From assembly GCA_019722365.1 (NCBI GenBank), contig JADFUC010000749.1:62001-126000 (forward strand): a stretch of DNA of 64,000 nucleotides, written 5' to 3'. Positions 12,346 to 24,595 of the stretch are shown one piece after another. The translations under genes were made by a program, and so were the position numbers. Source of the stretch: Lithospermum erythrorhizon (taxonomy: Eukaryota; Streptophyta; Magnoliopsida; Boraginales; Boraginaceae). Below the pieces are notes generated by a model. That model was given only the letters and a program-made list of their open reading frames with translations, was not told the origin of the DNA and did not search any database. How positions within the stretch are numbered: the stretch's first letter is position 1; each line of letters starts with the position of its first letter.

Positions 12346-12497
12346 ACACCATTCTTTTACGAACTGGGCACATACTTGGTAAGTGTCCGGGTTCGACTCA
12401 GACAGTCTTTAATAGCAATGCGAATTTAGTACGCGTTATGTTACTTTTGACATGGATTTAATGTCACTCCAAGTATTTCGGATAGTTGAGCCTAACC

Positions 12498-12860
12498 TAT
12501 TGAAAGTTTAGGATTACTTTGAATTAATCTCAAATCCTCTAGGGATGTGTAGAGAGTTAACTCTAGTCAACATGAATTTTATGTTATGTTAACTATTTGT
12601 AGTAATTAACTCTCACTTATTGAAAGTCTAAAATTAATTACAATTTCTAGAATTAATCCCGTATCCTTCGGGGATATCAGAAAATTGATTCTAGTCAACA
12701 TGAATTTAAGTCATGTTAAATTTAATGAAGTTAATTCCAATCTCATGTAGATTTAAAATTAACTCCACGAGTTTCGAATTAATTTCTAATCCTCCAGGGA
12801 TATATCGAAAATTAATTAGGATGATTAACATAAATCATGTTAATTTTATGGATAATTCTT
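12498..12860. repeat. Three diverged ~125-bp tandem repeats
   Basis: Three units each carry a version of AATTAATCTCAAATCC, a TCTAGGGAT-like core, CTAGTCAACATGAATTT and a CATGTTAA tail (starting about 12498, 12618 and 12745). Substitutions and small indels separate them. They are confined to the family A interior. Confidence 0.75.
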
Positions 12861-13149
12861 TCAACCGCCTTAAGTTTAGATATTCGTGTCTAGGAGTTTG
12901 TTGGCGGCTGTTTAGGAGCTTGGTAGGTGTTGTTTCTCCGTCCTGACCCTGGATGGCCTTGTCGGGATATGTTCCGACTTCTTTTCTCCTTATGAATTTT
13001 GATCATCTTGCCCTGATGGGGTAGGGATGTTGTCTTCCTACCTTTCAACCAGGTAGTTGATCCATGTTTATTGCATATGGGACAATTTGAAATTTATTTA
13101 AGGTTATGACTGGACTTGGGGCTGCCAAGTTGCCTACGTGCCAGGGCTC

Positions 13150-13465
13150 AAGTCAAGCGTGGTTCATGGGGAAAGGATATTTTACACTCTCGTCCAGGAG
13201 TGTCGAAGGTGGTTTATACTATCACCAAGGAGTATGTGGACAGCTTAGCCTCGTGTCAAAAGAAGATTGTGGTTTAGCCTCATATCAAAGGTATGGGCAG
13301 TTTACACTCTCGTGTAGTGTTCTTCTATGTCAAGAGAGAATAGGCAGTTTCTTCTCATGTCAAAATTCATAGAATGGTTGAAATCTCATCCAAGGACTAG
13401 GAGGATTTATCCTCTTATCTAGGAGTAGTAGATAGTTTATCCTCCTATATAGGAGCTTAACATAT
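13150..13465. repeat. Degenerate ~35-45-bp tandem repeats in family A interior
   Basis: Successive segments repeat a pattern like GGCAGTTTACACTCTCGTG or GGTTTAGCCTCATATCAA followed by AGGAG or AAGAG. The last segments read TTTATCCTCTTATCTAGGAG and TTTATCCTCCTATATAGGAG. An 88-codon open frame crosses this array (13106-13372), but its composition follows the repeat and it has no recognised domain. Confidence 0.65.
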
Positions 13466-13669
13466 TTTGATAACTTTAACAAAGCAAGTGTGCCTTGAGT
13501 GACAAGGTTGTCGACTTGATAATTGCCCCCATTTTGTTGGTGAATCTATACTTTGTATCCACCTGCTTTATTAACATGTTGATTCATGTCTTTAAATCTT
13601 AGTATTAGTTATTATTATGCAACTCTTAGGTATGGTACGCTTGGCTTTACCCCAATATTTTGAAGACTA

Positions 13670-16117
13670 TGCGTAACGACCCACCCAGTCGGCAGCCGAG
13701 GTTAAGATCATTAACAACACTGTATGCAGTCACTGACGATGGATACATGCTAACCTTTTCTTATTATCAAAAATAAAACTCCCTATTTCCATCGTGGTGT
13801 TCCAGCAATCATCCAACAAAATAACGGACAACAGAACACAAATCCAAGATACATCATAAGAGAAATATGACAACCCGGTTTCGTCGATATAATACAACAC
13901 AGGTCTCAAATATATACAAATTGTCAACAAAAATAGTGATGAGGACTTCTATGCCACCACCGCCTCACCCCCATGATCTCCATGACTTCAGCCAAACATC
14001 CTCAGCCGCCTCAGCGATGCCTACCTAGAAACCTAGGCTGTGAAGCAGCCCAGCCGCAGAGAATAGAGTCGGCTATTAAGCGAGTGAATACAAATACCCG
14101 CAGGCCCGATTCCATCGCCTTATATTCATGCTTATATATATAAATATATCATATGCGATACGTGTCAGAGTACCCTAATAAATAAGCGTCACATATCACG
14201 CTTGTTTCTCTTATACAGTATTACCGGCGCTTCTGCGTGGTCTATTCATGCTAATGCATATTGTTTAAGGAAACAATCTCAACACACAAAGTCTCAAGTG
14301 AGGAATCCACCTTCACGGATAATACACATATGAGGAATCCACCTCCAAGTAATACATATGATCGCCTCAAATAATACACATATGAATCCCCTCCAAATAA
14401 TACAGAGAATCCACCTCCAAATAATACAGCAGAGATCCACCTCCAAATAATACACACGTGGGAATCGCCTCAAATGTCAGTGGGGCCTCCACCACCATCC
14501 GCCCGACCGAGGCTACACCTGATGTGCATATCACACGAACCTCTCGAATCGGGGCTACCCACCATGATAGCACACCTTTTAAAACCTCCCGGTCGGGGTC
14601 ACCACCGCTCCGCAAGTAACACATAAAGCGATCAGCCTTGTCGCACCTGACCACACACACACCACTGACACACGACCACACATAGCACCTGACCACACAT
14701 TACAATTTCACATAACATGAATTATGTCCAAAACTTCTCTCATAATATAACTCAGAATCTCAATTATGTCATACTTATAATCATAGTTATCTCATAATAT
14801 CGATCAAATCTGGGTTATTTCATACTATGCATCATAAATCACAATTTTCACATAATACTCGATTATAGCCACACAATACACATATCGGAATAGTCTCAAA
14901 CAACACGGGGAAGAATATATATATGAAAGGTCCCCATTCATTGAGATTTGTACTCACACCAGGCCCCAAAAGTAGTAATGATATCTACATGCGGTCCTTG
15001 TGCTAGATCCGGAATAACTCTATTAAGAAAAATTATACATTATAACACGTTAAGAATAGCAGCCCAACATCTATACTCAAGCCAGTGTTGCCCGTCTCAC
15101 GATTCAAATTTACAACTCTTAGCAATCATCCTATTTCAAGATTGGTATACCTTCTAACATTCAGTAACCATATTCCCGATCGCCAACCTCGAAAAATCTC
15201 AATATTAGGTCATCAACGTACACTGACAATAACATCTTAGCACATTCACAAATAATCAAAATAAATTAACAAGCCCAATTAGCGAAAATTCATCGGCCTT
15301 AGAGATTGGCTTTAATTACCATACAAGAACTTTTCCAAACTTCCTCGACAAATCTCTACCTATCCATATCAAACCAACAATTCTATGCAATTCAACTATA
15401 TTAAAGTCCTGCAACCTCGTAGCCACCATTTAAAGTCAATTTAAGAAAAAGTCAATAAAAGTCAACATACAACTTACACCTTTCTAGCTTAATAACCACT
15501 CAAAATCACCTCAATTCTCGCGATACTCGGATAACATTCTACCATAATACATTCGAGATCTAAAGTCAACAAAATCCAAGAAAAGTCAACTCTTTAAAAA
15601 CTCAGAAATATCCCAAAGATTCAATCTTTCTTACCTAGATGTGATGAGGATGATGAGAGAGAAAATCCACAACTTTGTTGCTTTGCGTTGGCGACGTCGA
15701 TGAGAGAAATGGAGAAAATTTTTAGGGGAGGGAAGGGTGAGTAGGCATGGAGGAAGAGAAAGAGAGGTATGATTTTTTTGTGTTTGGATAATGATAAGTA
15801 GATAAGGAGAAAATGAGATTTTTTAAAATGACTTAAGGTATGTTTGGTTGGGTTTATTTCTCAACACCCCGTACTTAAATCTCAATAAAACCGATTCCAA
15901 ATATAAAGTTTTCCATAACATAAATTACTACTCATATAATACAAGTCTCGATACATCGATTTTATTCAATCATTTATACTATCACGGGTCCCTACAAACG
16001 AAATATACCAACCGGCCGTTTGTTAGAAATTCTCGCTATAACCGAAATTTTAAATTAATACCCCACGAAACTTATATACTATTAACATAATATTAGTAAG
16101 GAAGCAGGTTATTTACA
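13670..16117 (-). repeat. Gypsy 1 3' LTR
   Basis: A 2.45-kb LTR. On the minus strand it opens TGTAAATAACC at 16117 and closes GGGTCGTTACGCA at 13670. It aligns with 20868-23035 from the CGACCCACC end through about 15930. It contains a tandem run of about 25-30 bp built on GAATCCACCTCCAAATAAT (14330-14465). Divergence from the partner LTR is roughly 15% by eye, with many 1-2-base indels. Confidence 0.85.
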
Positions 16118-16145
16118 TTCTACCCACCTTATAAAATTTCGTCCT
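16118..16145 (-). other. Gypsy 1 polypurine tract
   Basis: On the minus strand GACGAAATTTTATAAGGTGG followed by GTAGAA lies immediately before the LTR opening TG. This is the usual gypsy plus-strand primer arrangement in plants. Confidence 0.75.
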
Positions 16146-16429
16146 CGAGAAATTTCTTACTTCGCTGGCGCCCGTGCCGATACAACATTCAACCTCATGG
16201 CTAATTCATATACTACTCACGTATTATAGTACAAAGTTTAAGAACTAACATACGCCGAAGAGATGTGGATATTGACTTGACATCCTCCTACCGACTCATG
16301 CTCAAACTTTCCTCGGCTCGTTGATTTCGCCTTGGCGCGCCGCTCATGACTTTATTTATAACACTTTTTTCCTTACGATCAAAATTTTCACCGGTTGCTC
16401 TTGTATGAGTCCGCCCCATCAGTTTGACT

Positions 16430-17567
16430 CTACAAGATGTAAGGATTAAGTGGGATATATTTCCTCAAACATGACACATGGAAGACATTATGATTACGTC
16501 GATCTTTGGAGGCAACGCCAAGCGATGAGCCACCGGACAACTCGCCTAATCTCATACGGACGATATATCGTGGACTCAATTTCCCTCTCTTCCCAGTCTC
16601 GGCACACGCTTTCACGGGGGATATTCTCAAAGAATACTTTATCACTTAATTTCAAAGTTTAAATCCGCTGCGGCGACGATGCATACATCTTTTGTCTATG
16701 CCATACTCGGATATTCTTTACATGTCAATTTATTCTCTCCACCGACCTTTCCACCAACTTCGGAACGTACACTTTTCTATCTCCTACTTCACATTCCAAC
16801 AGCGGAGTCCGACATTTCTGCGTCTGATGCCTTAAATGGTCTTAGTCCTAATCTTTAGTGAAACTATTGTTATATACAGAAACTCCATTTTAGGCAATTC
16901 ATCATCCCAATTTCGGAAAAATTCAATGCAGGCCCATGACATGTCTCAATGTTTGAATCGTTCTCTGATGTCCATCATTGTGGATGAAATGATATTATAA
17001 TTGGCCGCCGTCCCGTGACTGTGAAATCCTTTCCAAAATACGGAGGTGAATCATCTCGATACGTGCAATGGATACCGGCCTCCATGTAATCGCTGTCTGG
17101 TCACATCTGACCTCGCCAGCCTTTCCCCGGGACCGTGGTCGATTTAATTGGCTAAGAAATAGGCGGTACAGCCGGTCATCAGCCCATCACCCAAAATGCC
17201 ATCATTCTTTCTCAAACGTCCTCGAGTCAAAAACCAAAGTCCATGGTAATATGCTCCCCAAAATTTCGGAATAGGAAGAGGTTGCAATATGGCAGCGGAT
17301 AATCGGTGTTCTATTTTCAGCTTTTGTTGACAAGAGTCGAGACATTTTGATACAAATTAAACCAATTTCCCTCTTCATGTTGGGCCACCAATACAACGCT
17401 CTTAAGTCTCTATACATGCTGTACCACCGGATGCATACTATATGGAGCATTATGGGCTTAGTCAAAATCTCCTTTTTCAACTCCAGAGAATAAGGCGAAT
17501 AATCTACCACCATCGTGTAAGGGCTCCATCCTCTACCGCCACAAAGTCGATACGCTTCCGCTTTCAC
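16430..17567 (-). pseudogene. Gypsy 1 integrase (zinc-binding and C-terminal parts), broken
   Basis: The N-terminal zinc-binding region (17567-17202) shows MYRDLRALYWWPNMKREIG, the usual lead-in to the HHCC finger; the following cysteine motif is frameshifted. The C-terminal part (16645-16430) shows KGKLSPRYIV and HNVFHVSCLRKYIP, typical of the gypsy GPY/F module. The catalytic core between them is scrambled by frameshifts and stops. Integrase would insert element cDNA into the genome; this copy cannot. Confidence 0.85.
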
Positions 17568-18399
17568 TTCTCCAATTATTTTTGCAATTTCTCATCTTTT
17601 TTGTTGTTCAGTATTCGATCAAAGAACCACGGTCGAACTCTTATTTGTGCCAACGAGCCGCCGTGGCTCCCGATCCGAAATTAACACCGAGTTCTTCATT
17701 TTGTTGTGGCTCCTTAATCTTCCCACTACGACTCCCGTCATCCCAGCCACCACATTCGCCTTCCCCGGATGATACTCATTGTTTATCACTGTCGGTGATA
17801 AACTCCATCGCCTTGACACCTCGAGGTTCAAATCTCTACGTGTCGGAAGGTGTTTAACTTTGTGATCATTAAAATTTTGCAAGTCACCCCATTACAAATA
17901 ATGCCTCCAAATCTTAAGTGCGAACACAATAAGCGACTAGCTCAAATGCGTGTGTTGGATAGTTTTTCTCATGATTTCTCAGGAATTTGTCGCGATGCGT
18001 ATGCTACCACATACCGTGTTGCGTTAGCCGCAATCCCGGCCCCCTGATGTGACCAGCGTCATTTATGCCACGACATAATATCTGTCGCGACGGAAGAGTC
18101 AATCTTGTGCGGTAGTCAATTTCTCTTTCAACTCATTGGGCTTGCGTTCTGATCCTCCTCCAAACAAATGGCACTCCACTTTACAGTCAACTTTGGTCAT
18201 GGGTGTGGCGTAATTGAAAGTCTTGTATAAATCTCCGATGGTATCCCCGGCCCAGACCGAGAAAACTCCATTATTTCGATGCGCTGGTGGGTCGTTCCCA
18301 ATCATCCATGACTTCAACCTTTTGAGGATCAACACTTATACCCTCTCCACGAAATCACGTAGCCCGAAGCTTCACTTTCTCAACCCGGAATTCACACTT

Positions 18400-18760
18400 G
18401 GAAAATTTAACATACAATTCATTTTTCCTCGAAGTCTCAAGCCACCGTTCTCGAATGTTCTCATGCTCTTTCGCTCACGAATATATCAAAATGTCGTCAA
18501 TGAACACCACTACAAATTTGTCCAAGTAAGAGCGGAGCCTTCGATTCATAAGGTCCATAAAAGCTGGGGGCATTTGTCGACTAAACGGAATTACCAAAAC
18601 TTCGTGTGCCCATGTCTTGTTAGAATGCCGACTTCGATACATCATCCTCCTTAATCCTCAGCATTAGTGGCATTCTCGAGTCAATCTTAGAAAATACCGG
18701 GCATCCTTTAATTGATCCAAGCAGTCATCAATTACAAACAAGCAGATGTCGATTCATAAT
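18400..18760 (-). pseudogene. Gypsy 1 reverse transcriptase, broken
   Basis: The minus strand reads [19 protein letters not shown] then [13 protein letters not shown] at 18480-18575, the conserved gypsy palm region with the IDD catalytic motif intact. Flanking RT blocks are out of frame with it. RNase H downstream (18400-17570) is not clearly readable. Confidence 0.9.
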
Positions 18761-19249
18761 TGTTACTTTGTTCAGCGTCTATAATCGATACACAACCTCA
18801 AAGATCCATCCTTGCTTCTTGACAAATAACACGGAGCACCCCAGAGGTGAACTACTTGGTCGGAATAGATCCTTATCAACAATTTACTGCAATTGCGTTT
18901 TCAATTCCTTTAACTCCGGGAGCCATTCTATAAGGTGCCATGGAAATCGGAGTAGTACCGAGAATTAATTCTATGGAAAACTCCGCTTTCCTTGTTGGAG
19001 GGGGGTCAGCAACTCCTCGAAACACATCGACATGATACTCTCACAACATGCACCTCCCTCGGATAGGCCTTCTGCTTACTTGTATGACGAAACAAGATAA
19101 CCGACACGTCCGGCTTACCGACTGTCTTGCCATGGGCAACTAAAGGAAATGAGACAAAGAGGAAAGAATTTTCTATCACTAGGAAGAAAGATCTTAGATT
19201 TACGAGGACTAGATATTTCGATCTTCTTAAGATGACAATCACCGCATGA

Positions 19250-19605
19250 TGTCTCTGACAATCCGTTCCTAGAATAAGATCAAAATCGCTCGTCTTAAAG
19301 GTAATAAATCTATCTCCAAACATTGAGATTTTCAGCCAGCATAGGGCAATTTCTAAGTACTAAAGTAATCTTAACGAGACTTTCCACAGGAGTTAAAATT
19401 AGAAGTGAATAGGAAGAATTTCTGAGTTTAGGAATCTGTTGGGAAGGCTAGATATGAAAGAATGAGTAGCTCGAGAATCAAGTAAGACTTTTGCTTCCAA
19501 CCCACATAAATGTAGAGTACACAGTGACCACCAAGAATCCTGACTTCTATTTGGAGTAGCTGCAAATATCATACAGTAGTTCAGCCTTGTCTGTCCGGTC
19601 AATGA
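19250..19605 (-). pseudogene. Gypsy 1 aspartic protease, G of DSG lost
   Basis: The minus strand shows VLLDSRATHSFIS near 19440-19480, where gypsy proteases have LLDSGATHSFIS, so the conserved glycine is arginine here. Downstream (19323-19250) FDLILGTDCQRHHAVI matches the usual end of the domain. The two pieces are in different frames. The domain would normally cut the gag-pol polyprotein. Confidence 0.85.
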
Positions 19606-19699
19606 CCTTACTACTGACTACTCGACTCAGCCCAAGCTTCCTCTACCGCTAGATGTTGAGCCTCCACGACTTCTTGATAGCCTCCTCGCTCATTTGCCC

Positions 19700-20860
19700 T
19701 AGAGGAAATGTCTTAGCGCTCCAACTCTTCTGTCTGCGAGACGGTCGGTTGCCGATGTGCCGCTTCTGGCGACATCGATAACATACATGACCTGTATGCC
19801 GGCATTCCGCGACTCACGGTTTTACCACAGCGAAAACACCCATAGTCACTACGCCTCACGATAACCTCTGCGAGATCCCGGACGATGAAGACACAGGCAT
19901 AGAAGCAGTAGTCTTTGAATGAGGTATGCGAGAACCTTTGAGGCGACTACATGGCGGCCCATGTGTATGATGGGCGTCCACAGGCGAACTTCGGCCACCC
20001 ATCTTGGAAACATCATATCTTCCTCTTTTCTCCCATTGCTTGAATGACTCGGCCCAATCCCGTACACGCATGAAGCGCCGTTCACTAGTTCATGGAAAGT
20101 TGTATAGTTCTTGAGTGACAACACAGTGCGAGGATCTCGGCTCATTCAGTCCACGAGATCTCGATCCTCTTCCCCTGCATGGGTTACCTCCGGAATGGCA
20201 GAATCAGCTGGAATCTTTTCGTGAGTGTTTTATAATTAACGCCTCGCTGCTTTGGTACGGATCAATTCTCACCTGCAAGCGGACATATGCACCTTAAGAC
20301 CAAAAGCTCCCCGAAGCCGTTCCACGAGGCGATCCCTTGGTGTCCATGACCCCGCGGTAAAGATCGGTGTGCGTTCTCCCATGATCTACCGAGCTCCTAC
20401 AGATATGGTCCTCGACTCCCAGGTAACTCCGTAGGCTGCTCAAATAATATATAGTCTCTAGATGGGAACTGCACACGGTCGAATAACCACTGCTGTGACT
20501 CTTTTGCTACGTCGGTGGCAGGCTGCGTCTCTCGATCTCCACCAATATTTTGAAATCCATGGCCTAGGCTGCATTCTAGCACTACCAGCGATCTTTGTCC
20601 ACATTTTTAGACTTCTTTCTCGCTTTCCTGCAACTCTGGCGCCTCTACATGAACTCCCGCCCACCTAATAACTAACGCCTCACACAGCGGCGCCTACCCC
20701 ACGAAACAGGACCTCGTGTGAGGTGGCATCCTGTGATCTATGAAATAACAAAGAAAGGAAGGATCCGGACCCCCACAGAAAAATCCCGCCTCGATGACTC
20801 ACCCCAACAGCTATCGACTGGCGTAACAGCACCATAAAGAGACCACAGACTTTGGGCTTA
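19700..20860 (-). pseudogene. Gypsy 1 gag with zinc-knuckle region, broken
   Basis: The minus strand near 19740-19815 reads ECRHTGHVCYRCRQKRHIG, a remnant of the CCHC zinc knuckles that bind element RNA. Upstream, VRDWAESFKQWEKRGRYD and TTFHELVNGA at 20140-20000 match the end of plant gypsy gag. The region is split among frames with stops. Confidence 0.75.
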
Positions 20861-20867
20861 GATGCAA

Positions 20868-23035
20868 AATTAACGACCCACCCCAGTGGCCGCCACGAGG
20901 TTAGATCATTAACCTTTGTATGCGAGTCGCTAGCGATGGATACAATAACAACGTAACTTTTGTTGACATTATCAAAATAAAACTCCCCATTTCCCCATTC
21001 GTGGTGTTCCCAGCAAATACATCCAACAAAATAACGGACAACGAAGGAACCTTACAAATCAAGATACATCATAAGGAAGGTATGACAACTGAACTAGATG
21101 ATATAATGTAATACAACCCACGGTCTCAAATATGCAATTGTCAACAAAGAAATAGTGATGAGGACTTCCTATGCCACAGCATACCGCCTCATAGTCTATA
21201 TATATATAGAAACCGGCTCCTCGGCCTGACGATCACTCCTATAGAAACCTGAACAAGCATCGCCCATAGAGAATAGAGTGGCTATTAAGAGTGAGTGAAT
21301 AAAATACAACAGGCCCAGTTCCGTCATATATATTAAATGCTTATATATATATAAATATATCATATGCACACGTACATTAATCGGGGTACCTAATAAATAT
21401 AGCATACATGTATCACATAGATTTCTCTTATACAATGTTTTGCAATGACACACACATGAGATTATATTCATAACTAATGCTTCATTTAGAAACAATCTCA
21501 ACACAGAGAAGTCATCAGTGAGGAATCCACGCTTCTGAATAATACTGCGTATAAGGGAATGCTCAAATAATACATATATGAGGAATCCGCCTCGAATAGC
21601 CCTGAGGAATCCCCTCCAAATAATACACATGAGGAATCCACCTCCAAATAATAACATACACATGAGAATCCGCCTCCAAATAATACACACGTGAGAATCC
21701 GCCTCGAATAATCGAGATGGGGCCTCACCGCATCCTCCCGACCGAGGCCGCTGTGTGCGTATCACGCTGACCTCTCGAATCCACGGGGAACACACTGATA
21801 TGCACACCACACCAAACCTCGATTAGGGGGTCACCACCCATTCATGAAATAACCACATCATGATCGAAACACGTCTGCGCCTGACCCTGTGACCACCACA
21901 TATGACCACCGCATCTGATTTCATAACATGAATTATGTCCCAAAACTATCTCCTTGGTTGAACTCATAATCTCAATTATGTCTGTAACATACTTCATAAT
22001 CATAGTTATCTCATGTGTCAATCAAATCTCGGTTATTTCATACTATCGTCATAAATCACAATTTTCACATAATATATCGATTATAGCCACACAATACACA
22101 CATATCGAGAATAGTCTCAAGCATACAGGAAGAATATATATATATGAAGGTCCCCGTCGTGAGATTTGTACTACTTCGAGGCCAAAGTAGTAATGATAAA
22201 TTTCGGCTCCCCAGTAAGTGCAGTATAACGTGCAAGTCTTCATAACATCTATAACTTGTGCGTCTCGTTCAGGAGATTTGCTCTGCTTGATCATCTCTTT
22301 CAAGGTGGTATGCTAACCGTATTCGATCGCTGACCTCGAAAAATCTCAATATTAGGTCATCGCCTTATTGCCCGATAATAACATCTTAATGATAATCAAA
22401 ATAATTAACAACTTGTTATTACGTTAAATACAGCCTCAACTTCAAGCACTAATTACCGTCGAACTTTTTCCCAGGCTTGCAAAGCTGATCTACATCCATA
22501 TCGAACCAACAATTCTGTACGTTCAACTATATTAAGTCCTCTAACCTCCATATTGCCATTTACAAATTGATCCAATTTGAAAAGTCAATAAAGAATCAAC
22601 ATACAACACACCACTTTCTAACGATAACTACTCAATCGCTCTAATTCCCTGCGATACCGGTTGTTTCTATATATACATTGGTCTAAAAGTCAACAAAAAT
22701 CCAGAAAAATTAACTCTTTAAAACAGTATCAAAGTTAATCTTTCACACCTAGATATGATAGGATGGTGAGGAGAAAATCATGACTTTAGCGACAATGATG
22801 AAATGGAAGAAATTTACACAGGAGAGGTGAGAAAATCGACCATGGAGGGAAGAAAGAGAATGATTTTTTTGTGTTTGGATAATGATGAAGTAAATAAAAT
22901 GAAGATTTTTTTTAAAATGACTTGAGCCTGTTTGGTTGGTTTATTTCCTCGACTTTTAATTGCCAAATTTCAATGAAACCGATTCCAAATATAAGTTTTC
23001 CTTAACACCAATACTACTCATATACAAATTATAAA
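20868..23035 (-). repeat. Gypsy 1 5' LTR, upstream end truncated
   Basis: Matches 13670-16117 from the AACGACCCACCCC end to a point equivalent to about 15930 of that LTR, then stops at a junction with family A copy 3. Roughly 180 bp of the LTR (its U3 start) is therefore missing. The GAATCCACCTCCAAATAAT array recurs at 21520-21710. The sequence just inside the LTR resembles a damaged methionine-tRNA primer-binding site. Confidence 0.8.
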
Positions 23036-23049
23036 CATAGTTTGTCTGA

Positions 23050-24595
23050 AATCATTACTTGTCAAATCGATTTAAGGTTAGACTATCAATCGATTGTTCT
23101 CTGTGTTCTTTGCTTTGAATCTTCCGGATTTGATGTGATGCCCCCGAACGATTTTGGTAGCCAATTCTTGAGTTTAAAACTACTATGGGTTTTGGACTTG
23201 ATTGTGTGGATATTTATGATCTAGGACTTGAATTTGTGCTTAGACCGTTTTATGATCTAAGTTGTATTTGGATTTATAATTTGGATGTGAGGCGGATAGG
23301 AGTCTGGATCAATGTGATCTCTAGGATAGAGACTTGAGTCTGGACAGTGCTTGCAGCCAGATATGGTCGAGGCAGGGGCACTTGTAGCATTGTATAGTGC
23401 TTTGGACTTGATCTAGTCACTTTAGACTTGGATCTTAGGACTATGTGATGTCTATATTAATGCAGCTAGAAGGGTCTTAGCGAGCGATCTCGTCTGACTA
23501 CATTGAGTTGGTGCTTATCGAGAACACCTCCGGGCTTGAGTCTTATTCTTGTCAAGAGGATATGCTTAGAATCCCTTAGCGAGCACTTTCCGTGTTTCCC
23601 AACTGACTAGGCAGGGGGCTATCTTTGCTTATATCCTACCTATGATTTACTACATGGGCATTTATAGCTTAATCATGTAGTTTATTTGATTTATGAGATC
23701 TGAATGATCAGGTTCCCATCAGTTTTTTGGTCTTGATCCACACTGCATTTATTGTAGCAATTCAACCTTGTACCTAAATACGAAGAGCTATTTTGAGTGC
23801 GAAGTGGAAGATTTTTGTGTTATTTCACTCGACTCTTCCAATTTAGGCACCTATTTAGGCTTATAGGTTGAAGATTTGATATTTTTGTCTGAATAGAGGC
23901 AGGTCTTCCAAAAGGTTTTCTATGAAGAAATACGCTACAGTACATTCTTTTGCTAAATTCTCTCGAGAGCTTTTTGTTGTATTTTTTTTTGTGTTTTAGG
24001 ATGGAATTTTTGGGGTATTTATAGGCTTTCGGACTCTCTTCTGATTGGTTGATCCATAATAACCTGGATTTTGATCTTAAGCGACCCAGATTAATTTTAT
24101 GGAAATTACTTTATGCCAACTCAGCCCAAAGTAGACGCCTATTCCATGAATCGAAAGGTTCGGATTCTTTTTAGGTTAAATGCATTTTCATATTATTTTC
24201 AGCTACTTAGGTGTTGTTTTAATCGTTCTTTAAAGTCTTCGTTTTTAAGCCATGCGGAATTCCCATTTAGGACAAATAACTTGAGAATTAATGCAATAAA
24301 TTTGGGGTTTTTCTAATCCTAGCTTAGTTGATATTTAATTGACGGACGCATTTTAAAACTTCTGGTTGATTTAAGGCTGAGACAGTAATGATAAAACCCT
24401 AATTTCGACTTTAATTTAATTTGGAGAAGCTTAATTCACGAGACCACTTAATTTACACGTGTACGATTATAATTGGAGGTTCGCTTCAAGCCTGTCGACT
24501 AAATGTAAATTATGCAGCTTGGTCTTTATTTAATTATTTTAATTAATCAAAATAAATTTAATTTAATTAAAAATAGTTAATAAAATTTGACTGTC
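23050..24595 (-). repeat. Family A LTR, copy 3, one end truncated
   Basis: Starts at TCAAATCGATTTAAGGTTAG, equivalent to about 8455 in copy 2, so about 80 bp are missing at the junction with the gypsy LTR. It ends AATTAAAAATAGTTAATAAA then AATTTGA at the copia junction. On the minus strand TATAAATACCCC occurs (24016-24023 core), as in copy 1. With copy 2 it forms the LTR pair of the nested family A element. Confidence 0.75.

Larger units (their letters stand above)
12346..13669. mobile_element. Noncoding interior of the family A element
   Basis: Lies between the family A LTR and the nested gypsy element. No retroviral domain or credible gene was found in six frames. It contains two repeat arrays (listed separately) and low-similarity filler. 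No clear primer-binding site was seen next to the LTR at 12346; if the element runs on the minus strand, that site would be at the other LTR and is deleted. The structure fits a non-autonomous large LTR derivative. Confidence 0.6.
13670..23035 (-). mobile_element. Ty3/gypsy element 1, both LTRs, decayed
   Basis: A minus-strand element with its 5' LTR at about 20868-23035 (upstream end truncated), gag 20860-19700, protease about 19605-19250, reverse transcriptase about 18760-18400, integrase zinc-binding region 17567-17202, integrase C-terminal region 16645-16430, polypurine tract about 16118-16135 and 3' LTR 13670-16117. LTRs that end in a GTCGTTAC-like sequence and a TGTAAATAACC start after a GAGGACGAAATTTTATAAGG-like run are typical of plant gypsy elements of the chromovirus/Tekay type; that lineage is an inference. 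Every domain is broken. It sits inside the family A element. Confidence 0.88.

Noticed and set aside
13106..13372. 88-codon frame in the family A interior
   Set aside because: Its sequence follows the degenerate tandem repeat and no domain is recognisable.
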